NCBI GenBank assembly: GCA_017979445.1 | Contig: CM030707.1 | Span: 20,466,586 to 20,530,585 of the forward strand | Reading direction: 5' to 3' | Source of the DNA: Akebia trifoliata | Lineage: Eukaryota; Streptophyta; Magnoliopsida; Ranunculales; Lardizabalaceae | Length of the DNA: 64,000 nucleotides | Shown here: positions 10,511 through 20,715 of the stretch, piece after piece | Numbering within the stretch: position 1 is the first letter of the stretch | How the letters are laid out: each line of letters opens with the position of its first letter | Program-made: the position numbers and the translations under genes | Notes under the pieces: generated by a model | Told to the model about the DNA's origin: nothing | What the model saw: the letters and a program-made list of their open reading frames with translations, nothing else | Databases searched by the model: none

Positions 10511-13095
10511 TTTTTGCAAAAATTTAATTAAAATTTTTTTTTTTTTCTACGGACCTATTCACCGCAGTCAAAATAGACACAAATAGAGAACATTGAGGTT
10601 CTCTATCACATTCATTTATTAATAAAAATGGTTACAATTAGTCATAATTTACAAAATTACTAAATACTTCACCATCGAAATTGCAAAATGTCACACACTA
10701 CTACAAACAAACCGCAATTGTCCCTCATTTGGAGATCCACTGCCAACAGGACTGTCATTCCCAAGTACTTCACCATTGGTTAGCAATAGAATTGCTTGTC
10801 CCTTACGCCCATAACCAGATCTACTCATTAGGAAACATATGGGATTGGAAATCTTAAGAAAAGAAAGCACGACAACAATGTCAGAAGAAAACCTAAAACA
10901 CCATGAAATTGCAGTAACTATGAAGCCAATGCCACTTATCAAGATTGGTAAGTATAACTAACAAGACCATTTAATGACAGATGTTTTCCACCATAAAATT
11001 AACTTGTATGTTAGAAATCTCCATTATTACCAAAATCACATTAAAATATGAAACAAAACCTCAAGAAATTAAATGACTACTCAAATTTCATGAATAAAAG
11101 GACAAGGTAGTTGCTACTTCATACCGAATCTGCAGCAGCTTGTAAATAGAAAATCTTTCTGCATTAAAACCCATCAAAGTGGGTTGCCTTTGAAATAGAA
11201 AATCCATCTCCAAGTACATCCTTCTTAGAGTACCCCTTAAAAGAAGACCAACAAAGCTAATCAAAGTGGACAATGGTGTGTTTAACTTTATTCATTAGGT
11301 TTAAATATAATATTTAACACACCTCATACAGCTACCACATCTGCACACTTGCATATCTACTCATTTATTAATATTTGACAAGGATTTCTTTTGCTAATGA
11401 CAAGGGTCCCCACAAACTTACTACTTCAAACCAATATATAGATAAATATAATTAAATCGTAGGGTCCAAACAGCTAAACTTCTCTAGTTTTACAGAGTGG
11501 AGTTTTATAATATAACTTTTCTAGGGATACACAATAGGATAAAGACTACATGGGGTTACAAATTCAAGTGTCAACCAAGCCAATAGGTTAAAGACTAAAG
11601 AGCTGACCTCAAGTGCAACTCAAACAATATCAAAACATAAAACAAATCAGTCACATTAACATGAACTTAGTTGGACAGTTAAGTTAACAAACATTTTGAT
11701 TGCCAAAAAACCCATGATACAAAACTTTGTCAAACTCACCCAAACCACAATTGTAAGCCTTGATAACAGTCTAAATGGTTAAACAAGATAAGAGTCAAAA
11801 CAATGAGGTAACACTTCGGTGAGAATAAGACCGCTCAACCAACTCAGACTCACCACGACGAAATTTTAATCCTTGCTTACAGTTTATAATGGCTTATTCA
11901 CAATAGGGTCCCATCTTAGGAGGAATTGATGGATCATAGAACATAAGCAAGGATGTTTAGAAGAAAAGTGGTGCTTGATAAGAATAATAATATCGAAGGT
12001 TCTCGTGAATAGAGTGGCCCACAAATGACATGGTGCTTAGACCATGTCATTGCACCTTAATGAATGACTTTGACACAGGTTATACAACTTCAGGAAGAAA
12101 AAGGATGGGCAAAGAATCTTAAGCAGATAGCTGCATCCACAGCACCATAAACAGACAAATCAAGGGGCTAGATATAGGCTAGAAATGGAAGGAATTGAAC
12201 GTTAGTCATGACCTGTCGGAAGACAAGAAACATAATCTAATATTTGGTGATTGAGATACCCACTAATGTAAGACATGGGCAGCTGTTGTATCAGACATAA
12301 ACCAATCATTTTGGCGGCCTGGATATGCATGTTTGTTTATTTAAATGGAAGATTTTAAAAAAATAAAATAAAAGGTGTTTATACAACCCATGGATGACTC
12401 TTTCACTCCTATTTTATAACAGAATGAGAATAAACCAGTAAATACACAAAATATAGAAGAACTAGTTTGCATGGAAAAAGGTTTCCCAAACATGAACATC
12501 CAAGTTCCAGGAAACAGCATGTCTATGTATAGAAAAAGAAAAAAGAAAGAGAGAAACGCACCATTTTTTTGGTAAAATGGTTGAAACTTTGTTCAGTTAG
12601 AGAGGCTTAGAGCACATCAAAACAAAAACCAAGTCCAAGTTTTAGATCGAAGCTTACCTCTGTGTTTAGAGAGAATCTGCAGGAGATCCAAGATGATTTA
12701 ATCAGAACTAAAACCTTCAATAAAACAACAAAAATGTTCTTAAAAGATCAAACAATATATTAAACCCTACATTGATCGAAATTCCATCTAAGAAATCCAA
12801 AATCACTAAAATTCAAATCTAGGGATCGAAGACGTACCAAATGCAAGGATTCAAATCTAGGGTTTTCGACAATCCCAGCCTTAGGTTTCACAGATCTTAG
12901 ACAAAGAATCGATCCACACTGAGGAACGAAATGGTTTTCGCTAATCTTCGTCAATCCTGAGTTTGTCGAGAAACGACTGGATTTTCGTAGATTTCGAACG
13001 ACTTTCCCTTTCTCTCATACTCTTTTCGTTTTTCGTTCTTGTAAGAAGGAGAGAATGACCTCTTCAGTTTGGTTCTGGTTAAACCAAGTAGATTA
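10511..13095. other. CACTA interior, left part, no gene identified
   Basis: About 2.6 kb without a recognised gene. The minus strand of 10691-10942 is open for 83 codons and includes SGYGRKGQAILLLTNGEVLG. It has exon-like composition but I do not recognise a family. The block 12640-13080 resembles the 5' leader of a plant gene on the minus strand (repeated 'tctagggtt', pyrimidine-rich). Captured host sequence is plausible but unproven here. Confidence 0.4.
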
Positions 13096-13206
13096 AGATA
13101 TAAAAACGGTTTCTAACATAAAAAAATGGTTTTAAGCCCTTTTTTATTACAAACGGCCAAAGTCTGTTCCGCCCTCTTGTTCCAAAATAGACATTTTGTT
13201 GTAGTG
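13096..13206. repeat. Internal CACTA terminus
   Basis: Contains AAAAACGGTTT, AAACGGCCAAAGTCTG and TTGTTCCAAAATAG, and ends TTTTGTTGTAGTG at 13206. This is the same arrangement as the true right end at 17525-17637. The next three bases are AAT, not ATG, so it does not pair with the left end as a separate insertion. It looks like an inherited extra terminus within a larger mobile unit. Confidence 0.75.
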
Positions 13207-13209
13207 AAT

Positions 13210-13263
13210 ATATGCCTGCCTGTGCTTCAAAAGTCTCGTCTAGTAGGATGTTTGCCGTCTTGA
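13210..13263 (-). pseudogene. Captured receptor-like kinase scrap fused to the BIG exon
   Basis: Directly continuing the BIG exon in frame on the minus strand, the text reads IKTANILLDETFEAQ. This corresponds to the catalytic-loop region (HRDIK-x-ANILLD) of plant receptor-like kinases, for example PERK-type proteins. The HRD triplet itself is absent because the junction falls just after it. The fragment ends at the internal CACTA terminus (13206). At about 17 codons it is short, but the motif is distinctive and unlike BIG, where TD-x-x-ILRFM would be expected. Confidence 0.65.
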
Positions 13264-13844
13264 TGGTATAGTAGACAGACCTGAAATATAAAAAAGAATG
13301 TACTTCACAAGAAAGATCCAGAATAAGAATGGTCTATTAATGACACAGTGATACTAGTAGTAGATACACAGGATAAAGGTTGATCTAATAGATGGCTACG
13401 ATCATCCAACTGAGACTAGCTTCAAAGATCTCATAGGTGGAACAATAGAATTGTGGGTGCCACCCCACTACTTATGCACCACATGTCATTTTCCATTGTT
13501 AGACCATGTACTACAAAAGAAAATCAACCTTTGCATATGGTATAAGTCAGCTTACTCTGATTTCCTGGTCTTTGCTTTAAACTGCTCTTGAATGTGTCTG
13601 ATCAGAACGCCATCTGCACCTAACGGTTTTTCATCTTGCTTCCAGGTGACTAGATTGAGTATGCCTTCCAAACCCAACAGCTTATTCAAGCTGTTTGCCT
13701 GCTTGTTCTGTGGAGCAGAAGAATCAGCATCATCTTTATTTCATTCTTCACAATCTGATCATATAGGGTGCCCAGAAATTCTTCAGGTAAATCTTGCCCA
13801 TTGTCTATTCCTTGGTTATTCCAAATGAAGTCAGCTGTAGTCAT
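13262..13844 (-). pseudogene. Captured BIG-type ARF-GEF fragment (Sec7 C-terminal region)
   Basis: On the minus strand a 289-nt exon (13844-13556) follows an AG acceptor and ends at a GT donor. It encodes text like ADFIWNNQGIDNGQDLPEEF and GTLYDQIVKNEIKM. After a single-base frameshift it reads SLNKLLGLEGILNLVTWKQ and GVLIRHIQEQFKAKTRKSE. This is the end of the Sec7 domain and following region of plant BIG brefeldin-A-inhibited guanine exchange factors, which activate ARF GTPases in vesicle traffic. A 275-nt intron (13281-13555) is retained, then a second exon starts at 13280 with SVYYTI, matching the next BIG exon for about 6 codons before switching to kinase sequence. Retained introns indicate DNA-level capture. 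The rest of the roughly 1,700-residue gene is missing. Confidence 0.85.
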
Positions 13845-14773
13845 CTAACAAGACCAACCCAATGCAAACAGGAAGTCATTATAGAATTCAAACTTACTTA
13901 TGCATAAGATGTATAACAAATATCTCCAACATTTATACTATGTTGAATTAATTATCTATAATTTCTATTTCATACATATGTTCTTCACTTTTATCTTCCC
14001 CAATAGAAAATCAAAAAGAACAGAAAGAAATAACTGTTTTCCAAGATTAGTGACTTTGTTCAATAATACCCAAATCACTTCAGCATTATTCTTAGCCACA
14101 AATTGAAGATACGACATCCAAAGATAAAACTAATTAGTAGAATATTCATACCGTGAAAGCCATTCCTCCCAAATCCATGTTAGTGGAACCTAAACAAATC
14201 AACAAGCACGTTCAGTCAGTTCCAACTAAGAAAATGTTGCATATATACATGTATGCTAGAGTTTACTTTGGTATATAATAGATAAATATGAGAAATATTT
14301 TGGAAAAGAATGGAATAAAATTTCAAAATAGATTTATATTTTTTGTTCCACAGGTTGTGTGCAGTAACCAATCATCCTAATTTTCAAGATGGAAATGAAA
14401 TCCTAGAACAAAAAGTAGTATATCAAGGGCAGGTTTTAACAAACCGCACCCTGAAAGTCAAATAGAACAAAGGGGGTAAGTCATGGAAATAAGCCACTTG
14501 GATTATTGTTTCTAAAACCCAAACCAGCAAACAAAGGGATAGTATTCCATTTGAAAAGAGGGCATGAGATTACCTAATTAGCTTACACTGTTCATTAACT
14601 ATTGATGAGCTTCCTTCCTTAGGCTTTTGAAAGCTTCCCTCTCAATGCCTATAGGAATTATACTTCATAGATGTCAAATACAACATAAAAAATAAAAATA
14701 AAGACAAAAAACAAACAGCTTACTATTTCAGAAATTTGAAAATATATGAAAAAAATAAATGTAACAAAAGCTT

Positions 14774-14839
14774 CCTTGCAATTCTTTCAAATAATTCACC
14801 ACCAGTCACACATTCAAGAACCACATAAATGTTGATGAA
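14774..14839 (-). pseudogene. Captured CIPK/SnRK3-like kinase fragment
   Basis: Minus-strand reading gives FINIYVVLECVTGGELFERI, matching the subdomain V hinge of CBL-interacting protein kinases (usual form IYIVLEFVTGGELFDKI). Only about 22 codons are recognisable, with AG upstream and no continuing catalytic domain. It is a separate source from the kinase scrap at 13210-13263, because CIPKs carry HRDLKPENLLLD rather than an ANILLD loop. Confidence 0.65.
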
Positions 14840-17520
14840 TCCTATCTAGATGTCACATGTACACATTTATTACATTTCATTTACGGAGACAAGTTGACGG
14901 CTTTGTTGGATATTATATTCTCAACATAAACATGATCTACTAAAAGAATAAGCTCATATGAATTTGATTAACGTTATGAAAACTGGATTACTAAGTTGAA
15001 ATATCTAATCATTATATTTGGTTCGAGTACTTAAATAGCATACCATTGTATGGTAGAGGATTGGATGAGCAAATTAGTTGCGCAAGAACAAACTCAAAAA
15101 TTCAACAGAAACTAATATAAAAAAAACAAATTGAACTACCAAAGATCGTGATCCGTGAATATTTCACAATGGCACCTGTGTTCAACTCAGATCGCACATC
15201 TAACACCTAGGATCCTGTTTTAAAACATTTTTGTATAAGAGAATGCTAGAACACCTGTTATAGATTTTCTTATTTCACAAGATTTCGAAGATAATTACAG
15301 TTTAAGAGTTTACCATTCATAATTGGAACTATTCTATAAGCTGAAAATGAGAACAAGTGAGATAATGGGAAGGCAGAGCAACCAAACTTTTACAATTATC
15401 TTTTGAAACGAAAAGCAATTACAATATACATTGTTAAAATAAAAGCCTCCCTCGTTGGATTCTTTATGTGAACTAACAACTAATATGATTTAGTATGTTT
15501 TCAAAGAAATTTTTGTGTTTAAATGTTGTAGACACTTTTAGATACAGCTAAACCAGACTTTTCCATAACTCAAGGTTAGCTTCATGTACCTAAAAGCCCA
15601 CATAAATGTAAATTGCTTTAATCTTTATAAAATAAAGCAGAGTAAAGAACTTCAAAGCCACTAATAAACCAAAAGAAAAAATATATACACAAACAGACCC
15701 AATAAAAGAAAAAACCTAATTCACAAAACCCAAATGCCAAAACTTTAGAAATCATCAGAAGCCAGAACACCCAGATTCAAAAAAATTTATCTCAAAGGAA
15801 GTAAGGCAAAAAAAATTAGTTGGGAGTTCAAATCCAGCAATAGGCTTTCGTTGCAGGTCCAAGTGATGGGCCAAGACTGCAAGGGGTCATGAGAGCATTC
15901 TTCCTCAATATTTGGTAAAGGGGTTAAGAGACAAGGCATATAGTGATAACTTCATTTGTTTTATTTTTCTACTATCACATAAGTTAAAGGGATGTCAAAT
16001 TCTTGTGCTGGATTTTGGGTAGGAAAAGTATGTAGTGCTGCAAAAACACCATTAGTGATTGGTGTGTGGAACCATAGGCTTTATGTGGTCCACCCATAAT
16101 TAAATCTGTACTGCTTGATCAGACCAATATATGATAAAAATGATAGGCTTGTTGTAATAACAAATAAATGAAAGAAAGAATAGCACATTGTATAAGTATA
16201 ACACACTGCAATTTCATAGGCAAAGAATTCATGATTGAGAAGGATTTTGAAGGCAATTTCTTCATCAATTAACTAATAAAAAGAAACTAAAGTAAGCATA
16301 TGCATCAGCATACATAGATTACATAAAGTGATCTTTCATTTGCAAATGAGACACACCTTAGTTTTGATAAAACAATGTCCTTGAAAGCATGAACATGCTT
16401 GCTTCTGAGTATACATGAGCAGCCCACTGAGACATACAAAATGATATCAAAAAAGCTCAATCAGACAAGATATTGTTGTCATCGTCATCTAAAAGCGGTA
16501 ACGACTAAGACAATTATGTTCAAGGGAAAAAATCAGATAAATATGCAATTCAATGCTATTCTAATATATTTAAGGTTATTTGGACACAACTCAATGTTAC
16601 TTTATATTTATATAAGATCAAAGCTATTCAATTTTCCATTTGAAGAAACACTCGTTCAGATTAGTTCTAGTGGATTTGTCTCGTACACCTTGAATCTCTT
16701 TAGATCCAATTAACGCACATTTTCATGTTAAATCCATGTTTGATAAATAGAAATCATAATTAGATAAATCATTAATGCACATTTTCATGTTAAATCTATG
16801 TTTGGTAAATTTCTATATCTTTTAGAACAAAAACAACTAGAAATGTTTGATTTTTATGCATAAACTACAGAAAATAGAGAATAAAGGGTAGAGTGCTTGA
16901 AATTAGGATCATACATCGAAAATCGATAAGAATCCTTCTCAGATCTTGAATTTTTTTAAAAATTATTGGATTCTACTCAGATTTGGCATTTCCCTGCCAA
17001 TGAACGAGCCTGGAACTTGAAATTCAATAAAAGACATTGAAATTTTAAAAAAAAATCAAAAAGTCTATAAAATATTTTCACAAATAAAGAACCGTACCTT
17101 GAAGATTGTTAGAAATCCTCAAATAGAACTTGAAATTTCAAAGACAAAGCAAAACCCTAGAAAATTTTCTCTTCGCACCCATGCATTGAAAGTCTGAGAC
17201 TGGTCGAGATGAAGATAAAGCTTCGTAGGATTTGAGGATTTGAGAAATCGAAGAAAACTTGATCGAAAAAGAAGATGGAGCTTCATTAGATCTAAGAAAC
17301 AAAGAAGGAGCTTCGTTAGGGTTTGAGAAGGAAATATCAGATGTGAGAAATTGAAGAACAATATGAAAATCGAAGATAGAACTTCGTTAGAGTAACAGAA
17401 ACACAGTGAAATCAAAGAACAGTTCATCGAAAACGAAGATTGAGTTTCGTTAGGGTTTCCGTCATTCTCGTACTTGTTCGTATTTGAAATTTGAAAGGCA
17501 TTTTTGCAAGTTATGAATCT
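14840..17520. other. CACTA interior, right part, no gene identified
   Basis: Mostly AT-rich non-coding sequence. Around 17160-17470 there are about four diverged copies of a 55-65-bp segment centred on GAAGATGGAGCTTCGTTAG. A short plus-strand piece near 15860 (after TTGCAG) reads GPSDGPRLQGVMRAFFL and might be another exon scrap, but I do not recognise it. Nothing else is supported. Confidence 0.35.
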
Positions 17521-17640
17521 AAAATCTAATATTGAGAAACGGTCCATCACAGAGAAACGGTTCAAACCCGTTTTTCATAAAAAACGGCCATAACCCGTTT
17601 CACAACTTTGTTCCAAATTCACTGTTTTCTTGTAGTGATG

Positions 17641-19640
17641 GGCAAGTGAATGGGCTGTTGAAGAAACGGTTATTAAGAGAAAGCATTAGTCCTAGTGTCA
17701 TACCAACTTTATTAACTCCTAAGAAGGATGGCTCATGGTGAATGTGTGTAGATGGTCGAGCCATTAACAAAATAACAATCAAATATTGACTTCATATTCC
17801 ACGGTTAGATGATATGTTGGATATGTTGGCAGATTGAAAAAACTTCACAAAGATTGATATGAGAAGTGGATACCACCAAATACGGATTAAACCGGGGGAT
17901 GAATAGAATACGACACTTAAAACAATAGAAGGCTTATATGAAAGGTTAATTATGGCATTTGGTTCATCGAATACACCAAGTACTTTGTCTATTCAATGAA
18001 AATTTTGTGGTGGTTTACTTCGATGACATCCTCATCCATAGTGCTAATGAGAAAGAACACTTGGAGCACCTAAGTGAGGTTTTAAAAGCTTTATAAATGG
18101 AGATGTTTTATGTGAATGTTAAAATGTGTAGTCGATAGCTTTATCTTTTGGACTATAAGTTTACCTTGGAAGGGATCAAGGTATCAGAAAGCAAGGTGTG
18201 TGGAAGCTATCGTCAATTAACCAGTTCCTAAGAGTATTAGTGAAGTTTGAAGTTTTCATGGGTTGGCTACATTCTATAGAATGTTCATTCAGAACTTTAT
18301 TTCCTTAATTTCACCAATAATCGATTGCTTAAAAGAAAGGGTCCTTCCAATGGGCTAAGGAGGTAGAGACAAGCTTCAATTTGGTGAGAGAAGATGTTAA
18401 AGGCTCTTATGCTTGCTTACCAGATTTTGATAAAGTATTTGAAGTTAATTGTGATGCTTCACATGTGAAGAGTAGATCCATGTTGAGCCAAGAAGGACAT
18501 CTTATTGCCTTTTTTGTGAGAAGTTAAATGACACAAGGCAACGGTATTTTCATATGATGTGGAATTTTATGCCATTATTCAAGCATTGAGGCATTGGCAG
18601 CATTATTTGGTCCAAAAGGAGTTCATTTTATTCTCCAACCATGAACCTTTGAAACATATCAGTTGCCAAAGCAAGTTGAACCGAAGGCATGGATGAAAAA
18701 TGATGAGTTTCTTATTTATAAGAGTTCACTTTCGTGATTCGACACAAAATGGAAAATCAAAATAACATCGTAGATGCACTAAATGCTACTTGGCACCTTG
18801 GCTTCAGAAGTTGTATGGTTTTATTTCCTTAAAGATATATAAAAGGACGATACCCACTTTGGTCCAACTGTAAAAAAATTGCAAGAATGGGATATATGGT
18901 GACTACGTATTGCACGATGCGCTCCTTTTTAAGGGGGTTCAACTATGTGTTCCAGATTGCTTGCTTCGACAAGTTATTATTGGTGATCGCTTTGAGAGCA
19001 AAACAATGGCTTTAGTAACAAAATAAATACTATTGGCCAAAGTTGCAACGAGATGTGACACAGTATGTTGAACGATGCTGTATTTCTCAAGCTTCAAAGG
19101 GTCATATGCAAAATAATGGGGCGCTACACACCATTGTTAATTCCTACATCTCCTTGGCTCAGTTAGTATGGATTTTGTATTAGGGCTTCCTAGGATCCAA
19201 CAAGGTATGGATTCTATCTTCATTATTGTTGATTATTTCTCAAAGATTACTCATTTTATTGCTTGCAAGTAGACTATGGATGCTACACACATTGCTTATT
19301 TTTCTTTCAAGAAATATGTTTACTTGTACGACATACCAAAGTCTATTACTTTGGATCGAGACTCCAAGTTTTTAAGTCTTTTTGGAGGAACTTGAGGAAA
19401 CAGATTGGTACTACTTCGCAGTATAGTAGTGCATATCACCCTCAAATGGATGGTCCAACTGAGGTTGTAAATAAAAGCCTTGGAAACTTGTTGAGAAAAA
19501 TTATAGGAGACAAGCCAAAACAATGGGACTTGGTTTTACAAAAAGTTGAGTTTGTATTCAAGAAATCGTTTTACCAGGAAGAGCCCTTTTGAAATAGCTT
19601 ATGAAAAGGCTCCAAGAAGAAATGATGATGAATATCCATG
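17641..19640 (+). pseudogene. Gypsy RT, RNase H and integrase remnant
   Basis: Resumes immediately after the CACTA element. RT: LLRESISPSVIPTLLTPKKD (17675-17735), FTKIDMRSGYHQIRIKPGDE (about 17850) and the catalytic YFDDILIHS (about 18018), which retains the FDD form of the active site. RNase H-like text includes EFYAIIQALRHWQHYLV near 18560. Integrase: [20 protein letters not shown] near 19165, then KSITLDRDSKF and later SSAYHPQMDGPTEVVNKSL (19425-19490), matching the conserved YHPQTDGQTEVVNR region. Stops and frameshifts occur every few dozen codons, so no functional polyprotein can be made. Confidence 0.88.
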
Positions 19641-19971
19641 AAATCTATGGATAAGTAAGAAGGAAGTTTGAAGAAAGTTATGAGAAGTACAAAGCGGAAG
19701 CAAAGACGTTCCAAGGTGTTTGCGGAAGGAGACTTGGTTACAGTGTAATTGTGGAAGGAGAGACTCCCAACCGGCACTTGTAACAAGTTAAATTCATGGT
19801 AAGTTGGCTAATGTAAGGTGTGGAAGAAAATCAATGACAATACATATCGGATTGAACTATCGTAAGGTTTAGATATCTCTCTTACTTTCAATGTGACGGA
19901 ACTATTTGAATTTTGTGAAGGAATTGAAAAGGCAAACTCGAGGATGAGTTTCTCCCCAACCTGAGGAAATA

Positions 19972-20246
19972 TGATGTAAGTGGCAGTCATGACTTATTTT
20001 GTAAGGTTTATTTCAATTTTCATGTAGTTTGTTGGGCATGTAAGACTAGTTTAATAATTCTACCTTCTTTAATTAAGTCACTACTTGCGGAGATTCAATG
20101 GACTTTTTTTTTGGATATTTTGTTTGGTATAAGACCACCTCTAGAGAGAGCTTGGGCTTGGATACCACTCTATCTAATGTTTTATCTCTAATCTTATTCT
20201 CTTTCATTTTATTTGTGTTTTTTCTCCAATCTTTCCATTTGCATCA
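19972..20246 (+). repeat. 3' LTR of the Gypsy element
   Basis: 275 bp from TGATGTAAGTGG to TTTGCATCA, aligned along its length with 5540-5810. The LTR pair is clearly diverged (for example tggtagtcac versus tggcagtcat, plus several indels). Confidence 0.88.
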
Positions 20247-20715
20247 GACATGGACACATCAAAATTGAAAATAAAATTTGGAAACATCCATATTTCTCCA
20301 AATTTTCAAACGTTAAATTCTCATCTACACAATACAGGGAGAATATATTATAAATAAGCAAAAGAGGGATCGACGACGACGAACAAAGAAGCAAAAAAAA
20401 AGATTTAAAAAAAAAAGAGGGAAATGTATTTGTTTTCAATATGGCTAAAATAGGACTTTTAAGGGAAGAGAAATACAGATCTCTTGAGAATTTGTATGTG
20501 CATTTTCTAAAGAATCCTGAATGTCTTGGAGGCTATAATTTTCTTCTAAAATATTCATAAACCTTTGAACTCTATAAACTGAAACTTAAAATTTATATCA
20601 AGTTATCAACTAAACTAGCTATATGTCCCAATTCATTTGGAATGTAAATAAATCAAAATAAAATTTTAAATAACTAAAAGTAATAAATTAAAATTTTAAA
20701 AAATAAAATATAGTT
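20247..20715. other. Intergenic, 3' flank of the BTB-NPH3 gene
   Basis: About 470 bp of AT-rich sequence between the Gypsy LTR and the stop codon of the minus-strand BTB-NPH3 gene. It should contain that gene's 3' UTR, but no clear polyadenylation signal can be assigned. Confidence 0.5.

Larger units (their letters stand above)
10236..17637. mobile_element. 7.4-kb compound CACTA element with captured gene fragments
   Basis: The left end is CACTACAACAAA at 10236 and the right end TTTCTTGTAGTG at 17637. Both are flanked by ATG (10233-10235 and 17638-17640), a perfect 3-bp target duplication inside the Gypsy pol text, which continues on both sides. Subterminal zones carry repeated short palindromic motifs such as AACGGTT, AACCGTTCC and ACATCGGTT (10255-10510 and 17525-17610), typical transposase-binding repeats of CACTA elements. 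A further CACTA-type terminus lies inside at 13206. No transposase-like reading is seen, so it is non-autonomous. The interior holds fragments of host genes in minus orientation. Confidence 0.85.
5540..20246 (+). mobile_element. Decayed Ty3/Gypsy retrotransposon with nested insertions
   Basis: Two related LTRs (5540-5810 and 19972-20246) share the start TGATGTAAGTGG and the end GCATCA. A tRNA-Met-type primer site follows the first. Between them lie gag, protease, RT, RNase H and integrase remnants in Gypsy order on the plus strand. The coding region is split by three insertions: about 6960-8540, 8929-9833 and 10236-17637. Without them the element would be about 4.8 kb, with short LTRs resembling small chromovirus lineages, though the lineage is not certain. 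The LTRs differ at many positions and the genes carry many stops, so it is old and inactive. A 5-bp target duplication is not clear (gattt left, gacat right). Confidence 0.88.

Noticed and set aside
10689..10705. CACTACTACAAACAAA as another CACTA start
   Set aside because: The terminus is imperfect, there are no subterminal repeats beside it and no matching target duplication.
10236..13206. Treating this as a separate complete CACTA insertion
   Set aside because: Its flanks are ATG and AAT, with no target duplication; the ATG pair belongs to 10236-17637.
16399..16713. 104-codon plus-strand open frame in the CACTA interior
   Set aside because: No family resemblance and the surrounding sequence is AT-rich and stop-rich; chance is the simplest explanation.
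17119..17565. 148-codon minus-strand open frame near the CACTA right end
   Set aside because: Built from diverged short repeats and the CACTA subterminal region; composition is not protein-like.
5540..20246. A possibly active Gypsy element
   Set aside because: LTRs are diverged, every domain has stops and frameshifts, and three insertions split the coding region.
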